A DNA stretch of 64,000 nucleotides, taken from Xinfangfangia pollutisoli. Its GTDB lineage: Bacteria; Pseudomonadota; Alphaproteobacteria; Rhodobacterales; Rhodobacteraceae. The notes beneath the pieces are model-generated. The model saw nothing but the letters and a program-made list of their open reading frames with translations, made no database searches and had not been told where the DNA came from. Shown here piece after piece: positions 44,720-53,395 of the stretch. The stretch spans positions 1-64,000 of the forward strand of contig NZ_JAICBZ010000005.1 in the NCBI RefSeq assembly GCF_020179405.1, written 5' to 3'. How positions within the stretch are numbered: position 1 is the first letter of the stretch; every line of letters begins with the position of its first letter. The position numbers were made by a program, and so were the translations under genes.

Positions 44720-46069
44720 TCAGGCCCCGAGCGTCCGCACCGAAGGATCCCCGATCCGCCCCGAGGGCGCGATCATCAGATCGGTCAGCGCCCAGACCAG
44801 CGCATCCAGCCGGTCGGGACTGCCCTGCCCCTGCCAGCCCACCCGCGCCATCTGCATCATCTGTGCCTCCAGCGCGCCCAGGCCCCGGCCATGCGCCACG
44901 CGGCCTTGCTCGTACAGCGCCGCCACCGGCTCGGCCCGCAGCATCTTGCCCTTCATCGCCCGCACTTCGCGTAGCGGTGCCAGCGGATCGACCTGGCGGA
45001 TCACATCCGCAACCAGATCGCCGCCCTGGTTCACCTCGACGACCAGCCGCTCGGCGCCGAATTCCTCCATCGCCGCCAGCGCCGCCCGCGCCCAGCCATC
45101 GGGCGAGGCGCCCCGGACCGAACGGTCGGCCAGCACCGCCGCCCGCCAGTCCTTCCGCTCGCCCCGCGTATCGGCCCCCGCCACCACGATCCCGCATTCG
45201 TCCGAGCGCTTGGTGGCCGTCACCGGCGGATCCACCGCCACGACGATCCGCATCTGCCCCGGCACCGGCTTGCCCTGCGCCGCAGCGATCATGCCCCGCG
45301 TCCACAGCGCACCGTCGATCTCCTCGACCAGCTCGCCCTCCAGCTCTTGCCGGCCCAGCGAAGACCCGCCATAGCGCGCCTCCACCTCGGCCAGAAAGCT
45401 TTTCGCCAGATAGGCCCGGTTCGCCTCGGTCGGCGCCCGGCTGATCACGGTCGAGGGGTTCTGCAGGATCGCCTTCAGCAATTCGATATTGCGTGGCGTC
45501 GTCGTCACCACCTGCTGGGGATGCGCCCCCAGCCGCAGCGCGAATTGCAGCTGGTCCCAGCTGGCCTGCGCCTTCGGCCATTTCGCCAGTTCATCCGCCC
45601 AGGCCGCATCGAATTGCGGACCCCGCAGGCTTTCGGGATCATGCGCCGAGATCGCCTGCGCCACCGCGCCGTTTTCCCATTCCAGCACCCGCCGCGTCGC
45701 ATGCCATTTCGGCCGCCGGTCGGGGGGCGAGCAGGCCAGGATGCCGCTGTCGCCCAGGATCATCACCTCGCGCACCTGATCGAAGGTCTCGCCCACCAGC
45801 GCCACCCGCCGCGCGCGGCCCGGCGCCTCGGGCGTCGCCCCTTCCACCTGCGCGCGCACCCATTCCGCCCCGGCCCGGGTCTTGCCCGCCCCGCGCCCGC
45901 CCAGGATCACCCAGGTCTTCCAGGCCCCCTCGGGCGGCATCTGATGCGGAAGCGCCCAGAAATCGAATATCCAGGGCAGTGCCAGCAGCGCATTCTCGCT
46001 CAAGCCCCCCAGAAACCCGTCAATCTCCTCTTGCGTCGCGGAGGCAAGCCAGGCGGCGCCCGATTTCAT
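44720..46069 (-). CDS. g2: GTA g2: large terminase subunit
   Basis: 449 residues from ATG 46069. Walker A GGRGAGKTRAG near residues 57-67, Walker B region FDAAWADELAKW, and a C-terminal nuclease with VVAVDPPVTATKRSDECG and VVEVNQGGDLVADV. Packages chromosomal DNA by headful. Its start lies 50 bases inside g1. No mutation of the ATPase or nuclease motifs is seen, so packaging should be possible. Confidence 0.96.
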   Translation of the reverse strand: MKSGAAWLASATQEEIDGFLGGLSENALLALPWIFDFWALPHQMPPEGAWKTWVILGGRGAGKTRAGAEWVRAQVEGATPEAPGRARRVALVGETFDQVREVMILGDSGILACSPPDRRPKWHATRRVLEWENGAVAQAISAHDPESLRGPQFDAAWADELAKWPKAQASWDQLQFALRLGAHPQQVVTTTPRNIELLKAILQNPSTVISRAPTEANRAYLAKSFLAEVEARYGGSSLGRQELEGELVEEIDGALWTRGMIAAAQGKPVPGQMRIVVAVDPPVTATKRSDECGIVVAGADTRGERKDWRAAVLADRSVRGASPDGWARAALAAMEEFGAERLVVEVNQGGDLVADVIRQVDPLAPLREVRAMKGKMLRAEPVAALYEQGRVAHGRGLGALEAQMMQMARVGWQGQGSPDRLDALVWALTDLMIAPSGRIGDPSVRTLGA

Positions 46070-46379
46070 CGCGCGCCTGGTCGAGGTCCAGCTCGCCCCG
46101 GGCTCCGACAGCCCCGGCAATCTGTTTGCGGAGTTTGTCGACATTCTTGCGTTCCTCCAGAACCTGCCGGCCCATCTCGGCCAGATCGCGCACCGCGACC
46201 CGGCCCGCCTTGCCCGCCTCGAACCGCCCCTGCCGGATCGCGGCCAGCGCGGCATTCAGATCGCTTACGGCCAGACGGAACAGATCTTCCGTAAAGCCAA
46301 GGACATCGTCGGGAAGAGGAACCGGCCGGTCCGGGTCGCCCCCGGCCTCCTCTCCCCCTTCCGAGAACCAGATGCTCAT
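46020..46379 (-). CDS. g1: GTA g1: small terminase-like protein
   Basis: 119 residues starting MSIWFSEGGEEAGG; central helices DDVLGFTEDLFRLAVSDLNAALAAI and a C-terminal coiled coil (GRQVLEERKNVDKLRKQI). In R. capsulatus the g1 product is a TerS that lacks sequence-specific DNA binding, which explains random packaging. ATG 46379 overlaps the stop of an upstream 44-codon ORF (ATGA). First structural gene of the cluster. Confidence 0.88.
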   Translation of the reverse strand: MSIWFSEGGEEAGGDPDRPVPLPDDVLGFTEDLFRLAVSDLNAALAAIRQGRFEAGKAGRVAVRDLAEMGRQVLEERKNVDKLRKQIAGAVGARGELDLDQARDEIGRRLACLRDARGD

Positions 46380-46510
46380 CTTTCCTCGGTCTCCCAGGCC
46401 GTCCCGCAGGCCCCCGCCGCAGGGATCGCGGCTGGGATCGCCGCGACCGGCGCGCAACAAAAAAGCGGCCCGGAGTTGCCCCCGGCCGCTTTCGACACGT
46501 CATCCATCAT
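46376..46510 (-). CDS. possible 44-codon leader ORF upstream of GTA g1
   Basis: Frame open from ATG 46510 (second ATG at 46507) to TGA 46378-46376, which overlaps the g1 ATG. The predicted peptide begins MMDDVSKAAGG and is otherwise Ala/Pro/Gly-rich with three cysteines. No good Shine-Dalgarno; the predicted transcription start is within a few bases of the ATG, so it could be leaderless. It runs straight through the terminator-like hairpin. It may be chance, given high GC. Confidence 0.28.
   Translation of the reverse strand: MMDDVSKAAGGNSGPLFCCAPVAAIPAAIPAAGACGTAWETEER
46466..46499 (-). terminator. terminator-like hairpin in the GTA leader
   Basis: In minus-strand direction AAAGCGGCC (46499-46491) pairs with GGCCGCTTT, ending in a TTTTTT run (46471-46466). 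It lies between the predicted GTA promoter and g1, where full termination would silence the cluster; it therefore looks like an attenuator, or the end of a short RNA. Confidence 0.7.
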
Positions 46511-46517
46511 GCCCCAA

Positions 46518-46546
46518 GGTCTACATTGGACCGGGCGCCAAGTCAA
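46518..46546 (-). promoter_or_regulatory. predicted GTA promoter
   Basis: On the minus strand -35 TTGACT (46546-46541), 17-base spacer, -10 TAGACC (46523-46518); start expected near 46511. Best sigma-70-like match in the 265-base gap between mltG and g1. Confidence 0.6.
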
Positions 46547-46588
46547 GCCAAAAACGCAATGATACCAATGTGTTATGCGAACGCTGCG

Positions 46589-46603
46589 TTAAGGATTCGT
46601 TAG
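46589..46603. promoter_or_regulatory. CtrA-like box upstream of the GTA promoter
   Basis: TTAA (46589-46592), 7 bases, TTAG (46600-46603): one mismatch to TTAA-N7-TTAA. About 85 bases before the predicted start. CtrA is required for GTA expression in R. capsulatus. Confidence 0.45.
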
Positions 46604-46644
46604 GATCCTACTCGCGCTGCCGCCAAGGGTCTGGCGGCAAAGGC

Positions 46645-47835
46645 CTATTCGCCCTGCACGCCGCTGACGCCCTCTTCCTGGCCCTGTGCCGCGCGTGCCG
46701 CCTCGATCTTGCGCCAGGCCGCGACATTGCGGTTATGCTCTTCCAGCGTCGCCGCAAAGACATGCCCGCCCGTGCCGTCGGCCACGAAGAACAGATCCTC
46801 GGTCTTCAGCGGGTTCAGCGCCGCCTCGATCGACAGCCGGCCCGGATTGGCAATCGGCGTCGGCGGCAGCCCGTCGATGACATAGGTGTTATAGGGCGTC
46901 TCGCGGCGCAATTCGCTTTGCCGCAAGCCGCGGCCCAGCACGCCCTCGCCCTTGGTGATGCCATAGATCACCGTCGGGTCGGTCTGCAGCCGCATCCCGC
47001 GCTCCAGCCGGTTGACGAAGACGCTGGCCACATGCGGCCGCTCCTGCGGCATGCCGGTTTCCTTCTCGACGATCGAGGCCATGATCATCGCCTGTTCCGG
47101 CGTGTCATAGGGCAGATCGCTGGCGCGCAGCGGCCACAGTTCGGCGATCACCGCCGCCTGCTGCGCCGCCATCCGCGCGATCAGATCGCCCCGGGCCGAG
47201 CCCTTCTCGACATCGTAGCTTTGCGGCGCAAGCGAACCCTCGGCCGGAACCGAAGCCAGCTTGCCGTCCAGGAAATCGGCGCGTTTCAGCGCCTCGACCA
47301 CCTGCCAGCTGGTCACGCCCTCGGCCAGGGTCACCCGATAGCGCAGATCCGGCTTCTCGGCCGCCGCCAGATATTCGGCCGGCAGCGCCTCGGCCGCGGG
47401 ATCGAACTTCACCACATCGACGAAACGATTGGTCGCGGGGTCCAGCTCGCGCAGCACCACATCCGCGCTGGCCACGCCGATGCGGAAATTCACCTCCTGC
47501 CCGCAGGTCGATTGCCCGCCGGTGGTGACCACGCCCAGAACCTGCTCCATCGAGGCGCCGGACTCGATCAGATACGAGCCGAACTTCAGGTCATCGGCCC
47601 GGCCCGAATAAGACGCGCCGATGCGGAAGATCCGCGGATCGCTGATCGCCCCCTGCTCGGCCAGCTGCCGGCTGACCGCCGACATCGAGGCGCCGCGCTC
47701 GACCTTCAGGCAGATCGCCTGCGCCAGCGGCCCCGGCTTGGTGAACTCGTTGCGTCCCCAGGCCACCAGCGCCGCCGCCGCCATCAGAAGAACGATGAAC
47801 AGCGTCAGCGCGTTCGAGGCGATCGATTTCCACAT
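46645..47835 (-). CDS. mltG: endolytic murein transglycosylase MltG
   Basis: 396 residues: one N-terminal transmembrane helix (ALTLFIVLLMAAAALVAW, about 9-26), a LysM-like region, and the YceG domain with the catalytic Glu in MASIVEKETG and later QTDPTVIYGITKG, YNTYVIDGLPPTPIANPG. It cuts nascent glycan strands. Located 3 bases after fabF, the usual fabF-mltG pairing. Its stop is followed by the GTA control region. Confidence 0.95.
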   Translation of the reverse strand: MWKSIASNALTLFIVLLMAAAALVAWGRNEFTKPGPLAQAICLKVERGASMSAVSRQLAEQGAISDPRIFRIGASYSGRADDLKFGSYLIESGASMEQVLGVVTTGGQSTCGQEVNFRIGVASADVVLRELDPATNRFVDVVKFDPAAEALPAEYLAAAEKPDLRYRVTLAEGVTSWQVVEALKRADFLDGKLASVPAEGSLAPQSYDVEKGSARGDLIARMAAQQAAVIAELWPLRASDLPYDTPEQAMIMASIVEKETGMPQERPHVASVFVNRLERGMRLQTDPTVIYGITKGEGVLGRGLRQSELRRETPYNTYVIDGLPPTPIANPGRLSIEAALNPLKTEDLFFVADGTGGHVFAATLEEHNRNVAAWRKIEAARAAQGQEEGVSGVQGE

Positions 47836-47838
47836 GGA

Positions 47839-49098
47839 TCAGTCGACCCGGCCCAGAATCAGGCTGGCATTGGTGCCGCCGAAGCCGAAGCTGTTCGACA
47901 GCGCCACGTCGATCTTGCGCTTCACCGCCTTGTTCGGCGCCAGATCCAGCTTCGGCGCCACCGCGGGATTGTCGAGGTTGATCGTCGGCGGCGCCACCTG
48001 GTCGCGCAGCGCCAGCACGCAGAAGATCGCCTCGACCGCGCCGGCCGCGCCCAAAAGATGCCCGATCGACGACTTGGTCGACGACATCGTCGCCCCGGCC
48101 GCCGCATCGCCCATCAGCCGCTCGACCGCGCCCAGCTCGATCGTGTCGGCCATGGTCGAGGTGCCATGCGCGTTGATATAGTCGATATCGGTGGGCTGCA
48201 GCCCCGCCCGCTTCAGCGCCGCCTGCATGCTGCGGAACCCGCCATCGCCATCTTCCGAGGGCGCGGTGATGTGATAGGCATCGCCCGACAGGCCATAGCC
48301 CAGCACTTCGGCATAGATCTTGGCACCGCGCGCGCGGGCGTGTTCGTATTCCTCCAGCACCACGACGCCCGCACCCTCGCCCATCACGAACCCGTCGCGA
48401 TCGGCATCATAGGGGCGGCTCGCTTTGGTCGGATCGTCGGCGCGCTTGGTCGACAGCGCCTTGCAGGCGTTGAACCCGGCGATGCCGATTTCCGAGATCG
48501 GCGCCTCGGCCCCGCCGGCCACCATCACATCGGCATCGCCCAGCATGATCAGCCGCGCCGCATCGCCAATCGCATGCGCCCCGGTCGAGCAGGCCGTGAC
48601 CACCGCATGGTTCGGCCCCTTGAAGCCGAACCGGATCGAGACCTGGCCGGAAATCAGATTGATCAGCGAGCCGGGGATGAAGAAGGGCGAAACGCGCTTC
48701 GGCCCCTTCTCCTTGATCATCACCGCCGTCTCGGCGATCGTCGTCAGCCCGCCGATCCCGGAACCGATCATCACCCCGGTGCGGCAGCGGTCTTCCTCGG
48801 TCTCGGGCGCCCAGCCCGAATCCTTCACCGCCTGAGTCGCCGCCGCCATTCCGTACAGGATGAAGTCATCCACCTTGCGGCGATCCTTCGGCTCCATCCA
48901 GTCATCGGGATTGAACGTGCCCTCGGTTCCGTCGCCGAAGGGGATCTCGCAGGCATAGGTGGTGACCACATTCGACGTGTCAAAGCGGGTGATCGGCCCG
49001 GCGCCCGACTGGCCGGCCAGCAGCCGCGCCCAGGTCTCTTCCACTCCGCAGGCAAGCGGCGTGACCATCCCCAGACCTGTAACGACAACTCTGCGCAT
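47839..49098 (-). CDS. fabF: beta-ketoacyl-ACP synthase II
   Basis: 419 residues from ATG 49098 (MRRVVVTGLGMVTPLACG). Active-site Cys in VTACSTGAHAIG (about 165), His in INAHGTSTMA and His in SIGHLLGAAG. Elongates acyl-ACP in fatty acid synthesis. acpP, often directly upstream, is not here; a lytic transglycosylase gene lies 123 bases upstream instead. The open frame beyond the ATG is not supported. Confidence 0.96.
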   Translation of the reverse strand: MRRVVVTGLGMVTPLACGVEETWARLLAGQSGAGPITRFDTSNVVTTYACEIPFGDGTEGTFNPDDWMEPKDRRKVDDFILYGMAAATQAVKDSGWAPETEEDRCRTGVMIGSGIGGLTTIAETAVMIKEKGPKRVSPFFIPGSLINLISGQVSIRFGFKGPNHAVVTACSTGAHAIGDAARLIMLGDADVMVAGGAEAPISEIGIAGFNACKALSTKRADDPTKASRPYDADRDGFVMGEGAGVVVLEEYEHARARGAKIYAEVLGYGLSGDAYHITAPSEDGDGGFRSMQAALKRAGLQPTDIDYINAHGTSTMADTIELGAVERLMGDAAAGATMSSTKSSIGHLLGAAGAVEAIFCVLALRDQVAPPTINLDNPAVAPKLDLAPNKAVKRKIDVALSNSFGFGGTNASLILGRVD

Positions 49099-49221
49099 CC
49101 TGCCCCCCGTTCTGGCCTGTCTTGCGTTGCGGCGGTGATACACGCGCCCGGCGCCCCGCGCAACTCGGGCCCCCGCTGCGGCAGGGCCGCCCGGCAGGCT
49201 TTCGCAGCACGCGCCCCGGCC

Positions 49222-49836
49222 CTAGCCGAGGATCGCCTTCACATATTGCTGGGTTTCGTCATAAGGCGGCACGCCGCCATGCTTTTCCACCGCGCCCGGT
49301 CCGGCATTATAGGCCGCCAGCGCCAGTTTCCAGCTGCCGAATTTGTCGTACATCATCCGCAGATAACGCGCGCCGCCTTCCAGATTCTCTTCCGGGCTGT
49401 CGATATCGACGCCCAGCTTCACCGCCGTGCCCGGCATCAGCTGCGCCAGGCCCGAGGCGCCCTTGTGGCTGACCGCCCCCGGATTCCAGCCGCTTTCGCG
49501 CTGCACCAGACGCAGGAACAGATCCTCGGGCACGCCATGCTTGGCCGCCACGGCCTTGGCCACCTCAAGATACTTGCCCTTGTAATTGCCCCGGTACTTC
49601 GGCACCGCCTCGGCGGTTTCGCCCGCATCCTTGCCGGCCTTGTAATCCGGGGTCAGCTTGGACGCGCCGGAATATTGCTTGGCCAGCTTGCCATCCAAAA
49701 GCGCGGTCTGCGACTTGAAGATCGTGTTGCGCGATTTGGTGCCGCCGAACAGCAGCGCCTCTTCGGCCATGACGGGGGGCGCAACCGCTGTGGCAAGAAC
49801 CAAAGCAAGGGGCCGGAAAAGCTTGGGGCGCGACAT
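49222..49836 (-). CDS. periplasmic lytic transglycosylase (SLT domain)
   Basis: 204 residues with a signal peptide ending near VMAEE. The SLT domain covers about 85-204: catalytic Glu114 in [11 protein letters not shown], then [15 protein letters not shown] and [18 protein letters not shown]. Cleaves peptidoglycan in the periplasm. It is not part of the GTA cluster, though wall hydrolases are needed for GTA release; nothing in the sequence ties them together. Confidence 0.92.
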   Translation of the reverse strand: MSRPKLFRPLALVLATAVAPPVMAEEALLFGGTKSRNTIFKSQTALLDGKLAKQYSGASKLTPDYKAGKDAGETAEAVPKYRGNYKGKYLEVAKAVAAKHGVPEDLFLRLVQRESGWNPGAVSHKGASGLAQLMPGTAVKLGVDIDSPEENLEGGARYLRMMYDKFGSWKLALAAYNAGPGAVEKHGGVPPYDETQQYVKAILG

Positions 49837-50126
49837 GCGGAAACGACTGTCCTCGTGGCCGTGGTCAACAAAGGGCGCCGGGCCGCAAGGCCCCGCCCCC
49901 GCGGCACTATACGGAAAATCGCCGCCTGTGCCAGCGTGGAATGGCCCAGTCAGCTTCCCCTTACCCGGCCCCGATCGGCGGCTCTCTGCCGATCCCGCCG
50001 CAAAGCCCGCATGTCGCGCCTCGCCCGCCCGCTTGGTTGCAGGGCCGCGCCGGCCCGTGTACAGCTTTCCTCAACCACGCCGCGCGATGCTGCCGGCGGC
50101 AATCCGTCAGTCACAGGGGGAAAGGC
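49837..50126. promoter_or_regulatory. divergent transglycosylase / ssb intergenic region
   Basis: 290 bases with both promoters; -10 candidates are unclear. I looked for an alphaproteobacterial LexA box (GTTC-N7-GTTC) and saw none. AGGGGGAAAGG precedes the ssb start. Confidence 0.35.
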
Positions 50127-50678
50127 ATGGCCGGTTCGGTCAACAAAGTGATCATCGTCGGCAATCTGGGTCGCGACCCCGAGGTGCGCAGTTTCCAGAA
50201 TGGCGGCAAGGTGGTGAACCTGCGCATCGCCACGTCGGAAACCTGGCGCGACCGCAACTCGGGCGAGCGCAAGGAACGCACCGAATGGCATTCGGTCGCG
50301 ATCTTCTCGGAGCCGCTGGCCAAGATCGCCGAGCAATATCTGCGCAAGGGCTCGACCGTCTATATCGAGGGCGCGCTGGAAACCCGCAAATGGCAGGACC
50401 AGTCCGGCCAGGACCGCTACACGACCGAAATCGTGCTGCGCCCCTATCGCGGGGAATTGACGCTGCTGGGCGGCCGCGGTGATGGCGGCGGCGGTGGCGC
50501 TTCGGGCGGCGGTGGCGGCGCGGGCTATGACGACCGCGGCGGCTATGACGATTACGGCAGCGGCGGCGCGGGCGGGGCTTCGGCCGGCGGCGGCAGAAGC
50601 GGCGGCTATGGCGGCGGCGCGTCCTCGGGCGGCGGCAGCGGCCGCGCCTCGGACATGGATGACGAGATCCCGTTCTGA
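50127..50678 (+). CDS. ssb: single-stranded DNA-binding protein
   Basis: 183 residues from ATG 50127. OB-fold in the first 110 residues ([58 protein letters not shown]), a Gly-rich disordered linker (about 115-172) and the conserved acidic tip DMDDEIPF that binds partner proteins. No uvrA was seen nearby. Certain. Confidence 0.97.
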   Translation: MAGSVNKVIIVGNLGRDPEVRSFQNGGKVVNLRIATSETWRDRNSGERKERTEWHSVAIFSEPLAKIAEQYLRKGSTVYIEGALETRKWQDQSGQDRYTTEIVLRPYRGELTLLGGRGDGGGGGASGGGGGAGYDDRGGYDDYGSGGAGGASAGGGRSGGYGGGASSGGGSGRASDMDDEIPF

Positions 50679-50710
50679 TCCCGCCCCGGTCCTGACCGAG
50701 AGAGGCCGCC

Positions 50711-51655
50711 ATGGCCGCAGAGCGCAGCCGCGCGGTTGATCTGCTGAAACTGGTCCTCGCCCTGATGGTGGTGGGGATCCACGCCAATCCCTTTGCCGAT
50801 CTGGGCCGCAGCGTCAATCTTCTGACCGGCGAAGGGATCTACCGGCTGGGCGTGCCGGTGTTTTTGGTCTTCAACGGCTATTACCTGCAGGGCGCGCTGG
50901 CCTCGGGCCGCGGCCGGGCGCTGCTGGCGCGGGTGGCGCGGCTGTATCTGATCTGGATGCTGCTTTACCTGCCGATCTACTGGCGGCTTGCGATGCATCT
51001 GTCCTGGCCCGAGCTGCTGCGCTTCGCGCTGTTTGGCTATTGGCATCTGTGGTATCTGGCCGGACTGACCTTTGCGGTGGCGGTGCTGCTGGCGCTGCGG
51101 CAGGCCTCGGACCGCGCGCTTCTGGCGCTGGCGCTGCTGACCTGGGCGGGCGGCGTCGCGGTGACCTGGGGCATGGCGGCCGACCTGCTGCATCCGGGCC
51201 AGCCCTTCCGCGACCCACTGCTGCCGGCGCGCAATCCGCTGTTCCTGTGCCTGCCCTATGTGACCTTCGGCCTGCTGATCGCCCGCCGCGGCCTGGTGTC
51301 GCGCGTGCCCGCCCGCCTGGCCAGTGCCGCGGCCCTGCTGGGCGTTCTGGCGGTGATCGGCGAATCCTTCGCGATCTCGCGCATGGGCGTGCCCACCAGC
51401 CATGACGCGCTGGCAAGCCTGGGCCTGGCCGCCCCGGCGCTGGCGCTTTGGGCGCTGGCCCTGCCCGGCCGGACACAGGGGCGGCTGACCGGCGATCTGG
51501 CCAATGGGCTGTATTTCCTGCATGTGGGCTTCGTCGCGCTGCTGATCCGCCATACCGACCTGCACCATGCCCTGGTCTGGGCGCTGGCAGTCGCAGGCTC
51601 GGTCGCGCTGACGCTGATCCTGCGCCGCACCGGCCTGGCCCGGCATCTGTTCTAG
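50711..51655 (+). CDS. acyltransferase family 3 membrane protein
   Basis: 314 residues with about ten transmembrane helices. SRAVDLLKLVLALMVVGIHANPF with the conserved His, GVPVFLVFNGYYL and FGYWHLWYLAGL match the OafA/NodX-type O-acyltransferases that modify surface sugars. It starts 32 bases after ssb and could share its transcript. Substrate unknown. Confidence 0.82.
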   Translation: MAAERSRAVDLLKLVLALMVVGIHANPFADLGRSVNLLTGEGIYRLGVPVFLVFNGYYLQGALASGRGRALLARVARLYLIWMLLYLPIYWRLAMHLSWPELLRFALFGYWHLWYLAGLTFAVAVLLALRQASDRALLALALLTWAGGVAVTWGMAADLLHPGQPFRDPLLPARNPLFLCLPYVTFGLLIARRGLVSRVPARLASAAALLGVLAVIGESFAISRMGVPTSHDALASLGLAAPALALWALALPGRTQGRLTGDLANGLYFLHVGFVALLIRHTDLHHALVWALAVAGSVALTLILRRTGLARHLF

Positions 51656-51744
51656 CTGCCCAGTATTCTGGCCTCCCAGTGTTCCAGCGGCCCTGCCGCC
51701 GGATCCCTCCCGCCCGCACTGGACCTTGGCCGCACGATTTCCTA

Positions 51745-51750
51745 TATAAT
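51745..51750 (+). promoter_or_regulatory. consensus -10 box for sufT
   Basis: Perfect TATAAT 30 bases before the sufT ATG, in an AT-rich patch; the -35 is unclear, so an activator may be used. Confidence 0.5.
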
Positions 51751-51779
51751 CACTCAACAACCCTTCCAGGATCACACCC

Positions 51780-52133
51780 ATGGACAGCAAAGTCGAAGGC
51801 GCGCCCTTGATCCGGCCTTCCACGACCGACCATCCGCTTTACGAACAGGTGGTCGAGGCCTGCCGCACCGTCTTCGATCCGGAAATCCCGGTGAACATCT
51901 ACGATCTCGGTCTGGTCTACACGATCGAGATCAGCCCCGAAAACGACGTGATGGTGGTGATGACCCTGACCGCCCCCGGCTGCCCCGTCGCGGGCGAGAT
52001 GCCGGGCTGGGTCACCGATGCGGTCGGCGCCATTCCCGGGGTGAAATCCGCCGATGTCGAGATGAGCTTCGATCCGCCCTGGGGCATGGACATGATGTCC
52101 GACGAGGCGCGGCTGGAACTGGGCTTCATGTAA
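51780..52133 (+). CDS. sufT: SufT-like Fe-S assembly factor (DUF59/MIP18 domain)
   Basis: 117 residues: VVEACRTVFDPEIPVNIYDLGLVY and the reactive-Cys motif LTAPGCPVAGEMP, ending VEMSFDPPWGMDMMSDEARLELG. SufT acts in maturation of iron-sulfur proteins and usually stands at the end of suf operons, with a HesB-type gene behind it. Here the next gene on the plus strand is missing and a sufA-like gene sits 3.2 kb away on the other strand. Confidence 0.92.
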   Translation: MDSKVEGAPLIRPSTTDHPLYEQVVEACRTVFDPEIPVNIYDLGLVYTIEISPENDVMVVMTLTAPGCPVAGEMPGWVTDAVGAIPGVKSADVEMSFDPPWGMDMMSDEARLELGFM

Positions 52134-52207
52134 GCCGCGCCAGGTCGGCTTTCCGATGTCAGCCTGCCTGCGGGCCTGGGCGCGCCAGACGCACCCGGGC
52201 CCTTGGT

Positions 52208-53395
52208 TTATTCCGCGCGCAGCATCAGCCGCTGCAGCCCGTGGAAATGGTAGACATCGGCATAGACCGGCTTTTCTGCCAGGCGCAGCCCCGGATGGCG
52301 GGCAAACAGGATCGGCAGCGCTACCTGCAGCTCCAGCCGCGCCAAGGGCGCACCGACGCAGAAATGCAGCCCCGCCCCGAAACTCGCCGAAGGTTTCGCC
52401 GGCCGCGAGGGGCGGAAGGCGGCCGGGCTGTCCCATTGCGCCGGGTCGCGGTTGGCCGCCGCCAGCAACAGCCCCACCCGGTCGCCACGGCGGAAGCGGT
52501 GGCCCATCGCCTCGACATCCTCATAGGCCCAGCGGGTGAACAGATGCAGCGCCGGATCATGGCGCAGGATCTCTTCCACCGTCGCCTCGACCCGGTCCGG
52601 CGCGACCAGCGCCGGCGCATCGCCCAGCGTCAGCAGCGCCTTCACCCCATTGCCGATGGTATGCACCGTCGCCTCATGCCCGGCATTCAGCAACAGGATG
52701 CAGGTGGTGATCAGCTCATCCGTCGACAGCCGCTCGCCCTCGGCCTCGGCCGCGATCAGATGGGTGATCAGATCGTCCGCCGGCTGCGCCCGCCGGCTTT
52801 CGACATAGCCGCGCAGAAAGGCCACGAAAGCCTCGGTCGCGGCCACCGCCGCCTGCTCCATCGCCGGCGTCCGCCCGGCCTGATACATGCCCACCATCGC
52901 ATTCGACCAGGCCAGCAGATCCGGCGCGCGCTCTTCCGGCACGCCCAAGAGCCGGGCGATGATCCGCACCGGCAAGGGCTGGGCGAAGGCGGTCAGCAGA
53001 TCGAAATCGCCCGAGGGGAAAGCCGCGACCAGGTCTTCCGACAGGGCGGCGATCTCGGGCGCCAGCGCCGCGATCCGGCGCGAGGTGAAGGCGCGCAGAA
53101 CCAGACTGCGCAGCCTGGTATGGCGCGGCGGCTCCAATTCCAGCATCGAATGCGCTTCGACGGCGTAGAAGGGCGCCAGATGCGGCGGGATCTGCGGCGC
53201 AAGCTCGGGCGGCGCCTCGCGGCCAAAGCGGCGGTCACGCAGGATCGCATTCACCGCCGCCCAATTGCCGGTGCAGGTCAGGTCGTAGTCTTCCCAATGG
53301 AAGAACGGTCCCAGCTTTCGGGCGCGTTCATAAAAGGGATAGGGGTTCTGCACGAAGGCCGGCGCCTTCGGATTCTGGGACAGTCGCGGCAGCAT
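52208..53395 (-). CDS. cytochrome P450
   Basis: Soluble class I P450 of 395 residues from ATG 53395. I-helix LNAGHEATVHTIGN (oxygen-activating A-G-x-x-x-T; about 240), ExxR in EEILRHDP, and heme-binding FGAGLHFCVGAPLAR with Cys346. Starts inside the stop of the upstream exporter (TGATG), so the two are translated together. No ferredoxin partner is adjacent, although a ferredoxin-NADP reductase is encoded at 60340. Substrate unknown. Confidence 0.95.
   Translation of the reverse strand: MLPRLSQNPKAPAFVQNPYPFYERARKLGPFFHWEDYDLTCTGNWAAVNAILRDRRFGREAPPELAPQIPPHLAPFYAVEAHSMLELEPPRHTRLRSLVLRAFTSRRIAALAPEIAALSEDLVAAFPSGDFDLLTAFAQPLPVRIIARLLGVPEERAPDLLAWSNAMVGMYQAGRTPAMEQAAVAATEAFVAFLRGYVESRRAQPADDLITHLIAAEAEGERLSTDELITTCILLLNAGHEATVHTIGNGVKALLTLGDAPALVAPDRVEATVEEILRHDPALHLFTRWAYEDVEAMGHRFRRGDRVGLLLAAANRDPAQWDSPAAFRPSRPAKPSASFGAGLHFCVGAPLARLELQVALPILFARHPGLRLAEKPVYADVYHFHGLQRLMLRAE

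Noticed and set aside
42451-45444. 997-codon plus-strand frame opposite the GTA head genes
   Set aside because: Pro/Ser/Arg-rich shadow of g2-g4; no RBS or domains.
32428-46379. Prophage interpretation of the head and tail genes
   Set aside because: No integrase, repressor, replication or lysis genes and no attachment repeats; gene order and neighbours fit a GTA.
46466-46523. Stand-alone tRNA or small RNA gene in the GTA control region
   Set aside because: No cloverleaf, and the unit is too short; a GTA leader with an attenuator explains the promoter and hairpin better, though a short RNA is not excluded.
49837-50126. LexA box upstream of ssb
   Set aside because: No GTTC-N7-GTTC pair was found in the region.
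45493-50151. 1552-codon plus-strand open frame across mltG, fabF and the transglycosylase gene
   Set aside because: Crosses several well-supported minus-strand genes and intergenic regions and has no recognisable domain.
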